Shown here: one piece after another, positions 54,823 through 62,904 of the stretch
How the letters are laid out: the number at the start of each line of letters is the position of its first letter
Numbering within the stretch: position 1 is the stretch's first letter
DNA from: JACDAE01 sp963744875
Lineage (GTDB): Bacteria > Chloroflexota > Ktedonobacteria > Ktedonobacterales > Ktedonobacteraceae
Direction of reading: 5' to 3'
NCBI GenBank assembly: GCA_963744875.1
Contig: CAVUVQ010000009.1
Span: 62,001-126,000 of the forward strand
Length of the DNA: 64,000 nt
Notes under the pieces: generated by a model
Seen by the model: only the letters and a program-made list of their open reading frames with translations
Told to the model about the DNA's origin: nothing
Databases searched by the model: none
Made by a program: the position numbers and the translations under genes

Positions 54823-55602
54823 ATGTCTTTAAGTAACAGTTTGAGCATGGAGGCTACAACGTTGCAAACAATCAACTATTGGTTCTCTCGTTCTACGTCA
54901 CGCTTCTCGTTCCTTCTTCGTTCAGTGATGCTGGCCCTACTACTGCTTGTGGTGGGGACTATTGTACTAAGTCCGCTTGCTGCACATGCAGCGCTCTGGA
55001 CTTCGTCGAACAAATGGGGGACCTACACCAGTCATGGTTACACAGTCTCTAACGACGTATGGGGCCGTGGTGCTGGCTCGCAGACGATCTGGGCCAAATC
55101 AGGCAGCAACTGGGGCGTATGGGCAAATCATCCCAATACTGGTGGGGTGAAATCTTACCCTCATTCTGGCATTACTATAGGGAAAAAAATTAATTCGCTC
55201 AAAAGCGTTTCAAGCAGCTTTAACGTCACTGTTCCTGCCAAGGGTGCGTATGAAACGGCGTATGATATCTGGGCGAATGGCTACTCCTATGAAATCATGC
55301 TCTGGATGAACAAAACGGGTCCGGTTGGACCAATTGGATCATACCAGACACGTGTATCAACCGGGAACTATAGCTGGAATGTTTACAAAGGTTCCAACGG
55401 CTCCAATCCTGTTTTCTCGTTCCTTTACACTGGCTCTACAAAAGCTGGGACGGTAAACATTCTCGCTATCCTCAAATGGATTGAGAATAAAGGCTGGTAT
55501 GGAAACGTCTCCCTCAACCAGGTCCAGTTCGGCTTTGAGATCACATCATCAAGCGGTGGCCTGAACTTCACCTCTAACAGCTTTAGCGTCTCACACAGCT
55601 AA
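54823..55602 (+). CDS. Exported GH12 endoglucanase/xyloglucanase-like enzyme
   Basis: A 259-aa protein. Signal peptide: SFLLRSVMLALLLLVVGTIV with a cut near AAHAAL (~52). The mature part is a single GH12 jelly roll: YTVSNDVWGRGAGSQTIW, WGVWANHPNTGGVKSYPH, YETAYDIWANGYSYEIMLWM with the nucleophile Glu in YEIM, and QVQFGFEITSSSGG with the acid Glu. GH12 enzymes cut beta-1,4-glucan or xyloglucan outside the cell. No carbohydrate-binding module is attached. ATG 54823 lacks a clear ribosome site; ATG 54850 is an alternative. A palindrome begins 4 nt after the stop. Confidence 0.87.
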   Translation: MSLSNSLSMEATTLQTINYWFSRSTSRFSFLLRSVMLALLLLVVGTIVLSPLAAHAALWTSSNKWGTYTSHGYTVSNDVWGRGAGSQTIWAKSGSNWGVWANHPNTGGVKSYPHSGITIGKKINSLKSVSSSFNVTVPAKGAYETAYDIWANGYSYEIMLWMNKTGPVGPIGSYQTRVSTGNYSWNVYKGSNGSNPVFSFLYTGSTKAGTVNILAILKWIENKGWYGNVSLNQVQFGFEITSSSGGLNFTSNSFSVSHS

Positions 55603-56058
55603 CGCTTTGTAGGGACCCAGATTTATCACCCCCAGGGGTGTCTGACACGATCAAGGTTCCAGACACCACCCCTGGGGGCGATAAATCTAGGCCCCTACAA
55701 AATGCTCTTGACCAACATATCAAAAAATGGTAGCATTGTTGTCATGAGAACGCTTATCTCGCTCATTGGAGCATACATTCAAATGATTGAAGTTACCGCA
55801 TAAGCGACCACGCCGGGCTTATGCGGTAAGACAGGCAACGCCACTGCTACCACTCTTGTTTCAAATATGGAATGGTCTCAATAGCGCTATAGCCTATTCT
55901 CTTACTCTCGTTTCCACCTCGGCGGTGTCGCTGGGCACCGCTCGTCTCGCAGCAATCTCCCCTTCACGCCTTCCTCCATTGTTGCAGTTGCCGTTCGGGC
56001 CGGTGCTCCCTTTTTCAGCGAGTCATGGACCAGAAGGCACAACATGGAGCATTTAGTC
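55603..56058. other. 456-bp region without a supported gene
   Basis: Apart from the palindrome at 55606-55701 I see no gene. An open frame at 55787-56056 has no ribosome site and an unusual composition. A possible MFS promoter must lie in the second half. Confidence 0.35.
55606..55701. repeat. Long GTAGGGGC-family palindrome after the GH12 gene
   Basis: TTTGTAGGGACCCAGATTTATCACCCCCAGGGGT...GTCTG pairs with CAGACACCACCCCTGGGGGCGATAAATCTAGGCCCCTACAAA with a few mismatches over about 40 bp, loop about 17 nt. It starts 4 nt after the GH12 stop codon. Confidence 0.75.
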
Positions 56059-57303
56059 ATGTCAACCCTACAAAACGATAATCTGGAAACAACGCTACAA
56101 CCTGTATGTCCGCTTCCACTCTGGCGCAATCGGAACTTTCTGCTTCTGATAAGCGGTCAGGGTGTTTCAGCCATTGGCACCCAGGTCTCGCAGTTCGCCT
56201 TCCCTTTGCTGATCCTCGCACTCACACATTCACCTGCACAAACAGGCTTAATCACCGCTCTGCGCGGACTACCTTATACCCTCTTCAGCCTTCCCGCTGG
56301 AGCACTGGTCGATCGCTGGAACCGCAAACTGGTCATGATCCTTTGTGATACCGGACGCGCAATCGCTCTGGCAAGCATTCCTATCGCCTTTGCATTCGGC
56401 ATTGTGAATATGGTACAACTTTACCTCGTCTCGCTGATTGAGGGCACGCTCTTTGTCTTCTTTCACATGGCTAAATCGACAACGTTACCGCATGTCGTAG
56501 CACCAGAACAACTGCCAGCAGCGGCGGGACAGAATGAAGTCTTAAACTCCAGTTCCATCCTGATTGGTCCATCCATTGGAGGAATCCTCTATACTTTTTC
56601 CAATCTCTTGCCTTTTCTAGCTGATGCAATCTCTTATACCTTTTCGATTGTCTCACTGCTTTTCATTCGCGTTCCTTTTCAAAAAGAGCGCGTCAACAAG
56701 CAGCAGAATTTATGGATCGAGGTCAAAGAAGGATTGAGCTGGCTCTGGCATCAGCACCTCATTCGCTTCACAGCAATTGTGACCGGAGGCATGATCATCT
56801 CTAGCATCGGCTATACCCTGATCGTGATTGTGATTGCTCAGAGCATGCATGCCAGTTCATTCATTATCGGACTCTTCTTCGCCAGTGGTGGTGCTGGCAG
56901 TATAGTTGGCGCATTACTGATTGCTCCGCTGCAAAAACGTTTTGACTTTGGACGCGTGATGATCGCTTCAATCTGGATCTGGGCGCTATCCTGGTTACTC
57001 TTCGCATTTGCCTTTAATCCGTTGCTGCTGGGTATCGCCAATGGTTTGAACTATATAATCGTGACCCTCTTCCTGGTCTCGCAGTTCAGTTATCGTCTGG
57101 CGCTTATACCAGATGCGTTACAGGGGCGCGTCAATAGCGTCTTTCGCCTGATCGCTTTTGGTGGTCAACCTATTGGGCTGGCTTTGACGGGTCTACTGCT
57201 TCAGAGCATTGGGCCACTGGCAACGATCCTTGTGCTGTTTGTACCACAGTTGGTGCTTGCAGTGTTGGTGACGATGAATAAGGATGTACGGGAGGCGCGT
57301 TAG
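56059..57303 (+). CDS. Major facilitator superfamily exporter (DHA3-like)
   Basis: A 414-aa permease with about twelve helices. Typical of the DHA3/MFS_3 group: FLLLISGQGVSAIGTQVSQFA in helix 1, the loop LPAGALVDRWNRKLVMILCD between helices 2 and 3 (G-x3-DR-x-R/N-R), HVVAPEQLPAAAGQNEVLNS mid-protein and DALQGRVNSVFRLIAFGGQP in the last third. Relatives export macrolides, siderophores or other compounds. ATG 56059 is chosen (GGAG 9 nt upstream); an ATG at 56044 is possible. It is monocistronic and converges on the immunity-like gene 22 bp away. Confidence 0.9.
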   Translation: MSTLQNDNLETTLQPVCPLPLWRNRNFLLLISGQGVSAIGTQVSQFAFPLLILALTHSPAQTGLITALRGLPYTLFSLPAGALVDRWNRKLVMILCDTGRAIALASIPIAFAFGIVNMVQLYLVSLIEGTLFVFFHMAKSTTLPHVVAPEQLPAAAGQNEVLNSSSILIGPSIGGILYTFSNLLPFLADAISYTFSIVSLLFIRVPFQKERVNKQQNLWIEVKEGLSWLWHQHLIRFTAIVTGGMIISSIGYTLIVIVIAQSMHASSFIIGLFFASGGAGSIVGALLIAPLQKRFDFGRVMIASIWIWALSWLLFAFAFNPLLLGIANGLNYIIVTLFLVSQFSYRLALIPDALQGRVNSVFRLIAFGGQPIGLALTGLLLQSIGPLATILVLFVPQLVLAVLVTMNKDVREAR

Positions 57304-57325
57304 AACAAAAAACAAAGTCGTAGAA

Positions 57326-57841
57326 TCAGCAGTCGAACACCGACCAGCAGATGTCGTTTCGCAACCGCTGATCATCCAGGACCAGTTCGCGGATCGCGTC
57401 AGGGAGCTGTTCACGCTGCCATCGGCACTCGATCCGCCCGGAGTTCTCCCCCTGGCCTTCAGGAACAGCAGCACGCGCTGCCTTGATCGCGTAGGCCGCA
57501 GCGCCCAGTTCGTGTGCAGCGACATGCGCCACCACCGCAGCTTGACCGGCAGCATATGCAGCAAAACGCGCCGATCCATGTAAATCCCTCGCTGCACCCA
57601 TTGCATGACCGCCTAATGCGCGTGTTTCCATCATTTTGAGTTCCCCACGTGTCCACGCGCGAGCTGCTTCGATCGCCTGGCGAGGCCGCCGGTCTTCTGG
57701 TTGCGCCGACTCAAACAGGTGCAGGACGTGTTCCGCACACGTTGCGGCCCACAGAGCGAGCAACTGATGGTCGGAGTCTGTGAGCGTCCCCCCGCGGCGG
57801 ATGGTGATGAAGCGAGGGTCGCGGTCTTTCGGAAGGATCAC
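57326..57841 (-). CDS. Imm5-like putative immunity protein
   Basis: A 171-aa, alanine- and arginine-rich helical protein: RDPRFITIRRGGTLTDSDHQLLALWAA, CAEHVLHLFE, AIEAARAWTRGELKMMETRA, GGHAMGAARDLHGSARFAAYAAGQ, HVAAHELGAAAYAIKAARAA, CRWQREQLPDAIRELVLDD. This matches a family labelled as putative immunity protein (Imm-5-like), assigned from its presence beside polymorphic toxins in other genomes. No toxin gene is adjacent here, so it is an orphan, or it serves another role in which the histidines may bind a ligand. GC is higher than its neighbours. Confidence 0.75.
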   Translation of the reverse strand: MILPKDRDPRFITIRRGGTLTDSDHQLLALWAATCAEHVLHLFESAQPEDRRPRQAIEAARAWTRGELKMMETRALGGHAMGAARDLHGSARFAAYAAGQAAVVAHVAAHELGAAAYAIKAARAAVPEGQGENSGRIECRWQREQLPDAIRELVLDDQRLRNDICWSVFDC

Positions 57842-57935
57842 GGCTGCACTCCTTTCAAGGTATCAAAAAAGAAGAGAAATTTTTTCTAAGAATGGCGAAA
57901 AGTATTCTAAAAAGGTCTTGTATTTTGCATAATTA

Positions 57936-59080
57936 TCAAACCTTCCACCACTGCCGATGCCATTCTCTCGCTCTCCTAATAGCATGTAACGTCTCCTCTC
58001 CTAATACCGTCTGACACCGCTCCAATTCAGAGGACGTGGCATACAGATCAACAATCCCTAAATCGATCCTCAATAACGACTCAACCACAGTCGCCGTACA
58101 ATAAGGGACGTACGCGGCACTATACCCACCAGCCTGCAACACCACTAATCGCCCATCACAAACCTCTTCAGCCAGGTCAACCATCAGTTGCGAGATCTGA
58201 CGATACCCCTGCATCGTCATCATCATATGTGCCATGGGATCGAGCCAACTCGCATCTTGACCAGCCGTAACGAGAATAAGTTGTGGGCGAAATTGTTGCC
58301 CAACAGGCACAACCAGTTGCTCAAATGCCGCACGATAGCCGCGATCTCCCGTTCCAGCAGGCAAAGGAATATTGACGGTGTAACCTGCACCAGTTCCGCT
58401 GCCAACTTGCTCCAACTCACCGGACAGTTTCGGATACCAGTTCTGCTGATGCAATGAGACAAAGAGCACGCCTGCATCTGCGTAGAAAGCATCCTGCGTT
58501 CCATTACCATGGTGCACGTCCCAATCAACGATCATGATGCGCTCAAGTCCGTACACTTTGCGAGCATGTTGGGCCGCCAGCACCGTGTTGTTGAAGATAC
58601 AAAAGCCGAGCGCCTGATTGCTGGTGGCATGATGGCATGGTGGACGCAACAACGCATAGGCATTGCGCACGCGGCCTTCCATGACCGCACTGACCGCATT
58701 CATAGCGCCACCAGCAGCATACAACGCGGCTTCAAAGGAACCTGGACTGAGCACGGTGTCTTCATCTACCTCGCCCCAGGGCATAAGCAATGGCCCTCGT
58801 ACAGGACCACGTTCAGAAAGGGTGCGAATACCTGTAATATAGGCAGGGTATGATACATGGCGATCTCGTCTTCGGATGCAGCCCTTGCCGCAATAGGTGT
58901 CATACGAGCGGTCAGGCCTGAACCATCCAGAAATTCTTTCGTGCGGCTGGTAATCACAACAGATGATGGATGGGGCTCCGGCGATAGTTCAAACGCGCCA
59001 TCTCTCATCTCCACACGTGATTCTGTGCCTGTATCGTGCGCAAGATAGCGTTCATCGAAAACAAAACCTGTCTGATCCAT
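57936..59080 (-). CDS. Histone deacetylase-like (class II / acetylpolyamine amidohydrolase) protein, one frameshift
   Basis: The corrected length is 381 aa. Zinc-hydrolase landmarks: LLRPPCHHATSNQALGFCIFNN (tandem active-site His), VDWDVHHGNGTQDAFY (zinc Asp and His), VNIPLPAGTGD, VTAGQDASWLDPMAHM (zinc Asp), and VVLQAGGYS. The family removes acetyl groups from polyamines, acetoin-pathway substrates or lysines. The GFDAH line reads GQDAS here, an unusual change of the Phe and His. One base is missing in a C run (plus 58846-58848, GGG), breaking the N-terminal part; restoring it gives MYHTPAYITGIRTLSERGP. ATG 59080 follows AGAGGA. Confidence 0.85.
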
Positions 59081-59111
59081 TGTTTTTATCCTCTCCCACA
59101 CCAATGAGTTA

Positions 59112-61636
59112 TTATTCAGCAGGTGCACGACGCATCGCGGCTCGTACAAGACGAATCTCATCATATGAGTATTCATCACCCAGAAAATCCTTTATAGGCC
59201 TCAGCATACCATCACCCACCTCCTGGATTGCATTGAATATTATTAATTGCCTTTGCGCATCTATTAACTCACTGATATCGATATCCTCTCCCACTTCGAT
59301 CCATTGACAGAGGTGTCCGATGACAGTTGAAGGGCTACACAGTCTTGTCTGGGCAATCTCTTCGATGTTCCGACCCTGGCGATACAATTCCAGGATCTGG
59401 TTGCGTGCGGAGAGTGAAGGCTCACCTGATGAACGCTTCCCTTTTAGGGGTGGCACGTATGGCGCTCTCTGGGTCAGATCAATATTGTGCCCCTCACAAT
59501 ATGTATATATTGCATCGGCGAAGGGGGTATAATACTGCTCCAATTTGCGCGTTCCAACCCCTGGGACCTGCAAAAATTCGGATTGACTCTGTGGAAGCGC
59601 CTCCACCAACGCACGTAACGTAGCGTCTGGAAAAACTACAAAAGGTGGTTGTCCCTGCTCCTCAGCGATACTCCGGCGTAGAGTACGCAGGGTATGAAAC
59701 AACTCTTGCTGCTGCTCTGCTGTCAGGAGAGAAGGTTGTTTCTCTGTAGTTCTCTCGTCGGTCTTCTTTGCCTTGTCAGGTACAAATAGCCCCACAGGCA
59801 TGTTATGCAATGAACAATAACTACGAATTTCGTCGGTAAAGGGAGTAAAATAGGCCTCCAATTTGCCGCTCCCGACGCCGGGAATGTGCGCGAACTGCTC
59901 TTGCGTTTGCGGTCGTTCTTGCGCCATCGCCCGCAAGCTTGTATCGGAAAAGATCGCATAGGGCGGCACACCCATCTCGTCGGCAATATATTTGCGCAGA
60001 TTGCGCAGATGTTGCAGCAGGCGGGCTTCGTCGGGCTTCAGTTCAATCTTTTCCTGCACAACTACTTCAGGGCTTGTGCGGACTTTTTCCTCCTGCACAG
60101 GGGCATCGCGCATAGCAACCTCAACGGTTCGCTGCCGACGTAGAACCTCACGTGAAAGTGCATTGAGTCTGATTATCGGATATCCATCGGTCGTCTCACT
60201 CATCAGCCCTTGCTGAAGAAATGAGCGTCCGAGATAGAGCCATTCGTCCACACTATAAGCACGCCCAATGCCATACGTTGAGAGCTGGTCATGTCCGGCG
60301 TCACGAATTTTTTGTAATTCGCTCCCCGCAAGACATCAATAACGTAACGCATGCCAAAGCGCTCACCCGTACGCGCAACGCAAGACAGAAATTTTTGCGC
60401 TTCGATGGTGCAATCTTTTACGGTATAAGTATTCAGGCAATTGTCACAGTTGCCACAGTTCTTACCCGGCAATGTCTCGCCAAAGTAGCCAAGCAGGATA
60501 CGACGGCGACAGACAGTACTATCAGCATAAGCAAGCATCTGATTTAGTTGTTGACGCGCGATACGCTGCTCTTGCTCGTCAGCTTTCTCCGAGATAATAA
60601 ACTCAATTTTGTGACGATCTCCATAGCTCATAAAAAGCACACATTGCGCAGGTAAGCCATCGCGTCCAGCTCGTCCCGACTCCTGATAATATCCTTCCAG
60701 GCTTTTGGGAAGATCATAGTGAATAACGGCACGAACATCCGGCTTCGCGATACCCATGCCAAAGGCAATCGTCGCCACGAGAACAGGGACATCATCACGA
60801 ATAAAACGTTCCTGGTTCTCACGACGCTGCTCATTGCTCAAGCCTGCATGATAAGGCAACACGCGCACGCCATCTCGTGTGAGCAATGCAGTCAGCTCGT
60901 CCACAGTCTTCCGCGCCAGGCAATAGATAATGACAGGGCTATCCTGCAAGCTGCGGAGAAGGCGCACCAGTTCCCGATACGACTCTTTATTCTTCTGCCG
61001 TACCTCATACGAGAGATTTGGTCGATTAAAGCTGCCAATATAGATATGCGGATCGCTCAACTTCAATTGACGCAAAATATCCTGCCGTACACGTTCGGTT
61101 GCGGTCGCTGTAAGAGCCAGCATGGGGGTTGATGGATAGCGGTCGCGCAACATCCCCAACTGCCGATATTCGGGACGGAAGTCGTGGCCCCATTCGCTTA
61201 CGCAGTGAGCTTCATCAACCGCCAACAATGATAGACCCCAACGTTGCTGCACTTCATCGAGCATCGTCATAAAACTCAGCGTCAGAATACGCTCTGGCGC
61301 GACATAAAGCAGTTTGATCTCTCCACGTAAAGCAGCGGATTCGCGCTGCATACGCTCATCGGGTGAAAGAGAGCTGTTGACAAATGTGGCTGAAATCCCA
61401 TTCGCACGTAAGCGATCAACCTGATCCTGCATTAACGCAATCAAGGGCGAAATAACCACCGTCAGACCTGGAAGCAAAAGAGCTGGTAATTGATATGTCA
61501 GCGATTTTCCACCGCCCGTTGGCATCAACACCAGCGCATCGCGACGATCAAGCGCCATCGATATCACTTCCTGCTGGCCTGACAAAAAGGTATCGTGTCC
61601 AAAATACTGTTTTAGTGCCTGCTCAATAAAATTCAA
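59112..61636 (-). CDS. recQ: ATP-dependent DNA helicase RecQ with two HRDC domains and C-terminal HTH, one frameshift
   Basis: The corrected protein is 841 aa, longer than the usual ~600. Helicase: LVLMPTGGGKSLTYQLP (Walker A), LLAVDEAHCVSEWGHDFRP, VATIAFGMGIAKPDVR, YYQESGRAGRDG. Zinc site: CRRRILLGYFGE and CGNCDNC. Winged helix, then RGANYKKIRDAGHDQLSTYG after correction. Two HRDC domains (~515-600 and ~630-710, PQTQEQFAHIPGVGSGKLE and PQSQSEFLQVPGVGTRKLE) bind DNA junctions, and a C-terminal HTH (NIEEIAQTRLCSPSTVIGHL) follows. One A is missing from a poly-A run (plus 60308-60313, T6), splitting the gene before the HRDC part. I prefer TTG 61636, after GAGGAGAGAAGG; ATG 61705 is the alternative. 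It acts in recombination and fork repair. Confidence 0.93.
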
Positions 61637-61925
61637 TATCCACCTTCTCTCCTCGCTATGCGGAAAATAGGAGCATCCTGCCACCGCTGTGTATATATTT
61701 TTCATGCTCAATATGCAAAATATTATACTTTAAGAGCTTTTTTGACGCAATAGGACCTTTATAATCATGGGATTCTCCGCGAAAGCTGAAATAATATTGC
61801 TATTCTTCCTATTCCCTGATAGAATTATCCAAGACTTTTATAAATGTTTTCATAAACATTTAGTTAAAAGCGAACAAAAATTATTCTTCTATCATTGGCA
61901 CACATGACAATCAAAGGGAGTTATT

Positions 61926-62747
61926 ATGCAACAACAAAATCCTCCTCCTGTCGTAAGCTCCAGGAAAGTTGCTTTTCGCTATGGTCTTATCTTCGGCCTT
62001 ATTCAGGCAGCTATTGCTATAGTGGTATCACTTTTAAGCAAATTTGTACTTTCATCAAATACAGGGGCGATGCTCGTATTAAATGTAATCGTCTTTCTAA
62101 CAGGTTTAGCGGCCTACTTCATTGCAGGTATGCTAGCATCAAGACAGACCGGAAAGGTAAGTACAGGTACAATTAGTGGCCTCTGGACCGGCGTCTTCTC
62201 TGGTATTCTTGGGTGTATTGTCAACATAGTACTCTTCTTGAGTATAACCTATCCTACCCTCATCGATCATTATAACAAAGTGGGTTACCCGTCCAATGTC
62301 TCTCAAAGTGCATTCCAAGTTGGAGCCATCGCTGGAGGCGTCGGAATTTACATTCTTGGCTTCATTTTTGCTATCGGCGTAGGCGCTGGTATCGGTGCAT
62401 TAGGAGGCCTGCTCGGTCGCTCTCAAGCCAGGAAGAATGCTCCACCACAACCCTATCCTGCTCAGCCCTATCCAGGACAACCTTACCCACCACAGCCCTA
62501 TCCCGCTCAGCCCTATCCAGGCCAGCCTTACCCACCACAGCCCTATCCTAATCAACCATCTCAAGGGCAGTCTTATCCTGGGCAACCCTATCCTAATCAA
62601 CCATCTCAAGGGCAGTCTTATCCTGGGCAACCCTATCCTTACACGCAACCCCATCCAGGACCACAAACGAACCCTTCCGCTCAATCAGCTACACCCTCTC
62701 CAACAGAATGGAACCCATACAGTTCCGACCAACCACACTCGAATTAA
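61926..62747 (+). CDS. Four-helix membrane protein with Pro-Tyr-Gln repeat tail
   Basis: A 273-aa protein. Four predicted helices occupy residues ~18-165 (GLIFGLIQAAIAIVVSLLS, LVLNVIVFLTGLAAYFIAG, LWTGVFSGILGCIVNIVLFL, GVGIYILGFIFAIGVGAGI). The last ~100 residues are a disordered tail of PYPxQ units, organised as 15-residue DNA-level repeats. Such PY-rich cytoplasmic or surface tails occur in many Chloroflexota and actinobacterial small membrane proteins; function is unknown. ATG 61926 follows AAAGGGAG. A palindrome begins 3 nt after the stop. Confidence 0.75.
   Translation: MQQQNPPPVVSSRKVAFRYGLIFGLIQAAIAIVVSLLSKFVLSSNTGAMLVLNVIVFLTGLAAYFIAGMLASRQTGKVSTGTISGLWTGVFSGILGCIVNIVLFLSITYPTLIDHYNKVGYPSNVSQSAFQVGAIAGGVGIYILGFIFAIGVGAGIGALGGLLGRSQARKNAPPQPYPAQPYPGQPYPPQPYPAQPYPGQPYPPQPYPNQPSQGQSYPGQPYPNQPSQGQSYPGQPYPYTQPHPGPQTNPSAQSATPSPTEWNPYSSDQPHSN
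62447..62640 (+). repeat. Coding tandem repeats (two 45-bp types)
   Basis: Two copies of a 45-bp unit coding PYPAQPYPGQPYPPQ are followed by two nearly identical 45-bp units coding PYPNQPSQGQSYPGQ. The second pair differs by almost no base, so it is young and could expand or contract. Confidence 0.75.
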
Positions 62748-62749
62748 TG

Positions 62750-62816
62750 ATTCACGGGAGGGCCGCCGTGTGCATACGAAATAGTTTCATATGCACACGG
62801 CGGCCCTCCCGTGAAT
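62750..62816. repeat. 31-bp palindrome after the repeat-tailed membrane gene
   Basis: ATTCACGGGAGGGCCGCCGTGTGCATACGAA (62750-62780) pairs with 62786-62816 with one mismatch, loop 5 nt. It begins 3 nt after the stop codon. It lacks the GTAGGGGC ends of the others. Confidence 0.75.
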
Positions 62817-62904
62817 TATACGCCAAAACTCCCAGTATCTTGCATTTTTCGCTTTTCAGGTGCATAATGCTCAAAGCAATAGCTTAGAGGATAGGGGGGA
62901 GTTA

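Noticed and set aside
55787..56056. 89-codon open frame before the MFS gene
   Set aside because: No ribosome site, Pro/Leu/Ser-rich random-like composition, and it overlaps the MFS start.
62447..62640. Regularly repeated DNA that might suggest a CRISPR array
   Set aside because: The units are contiguous, encode PYPxQ repeats in frame, and have no unique spacers.
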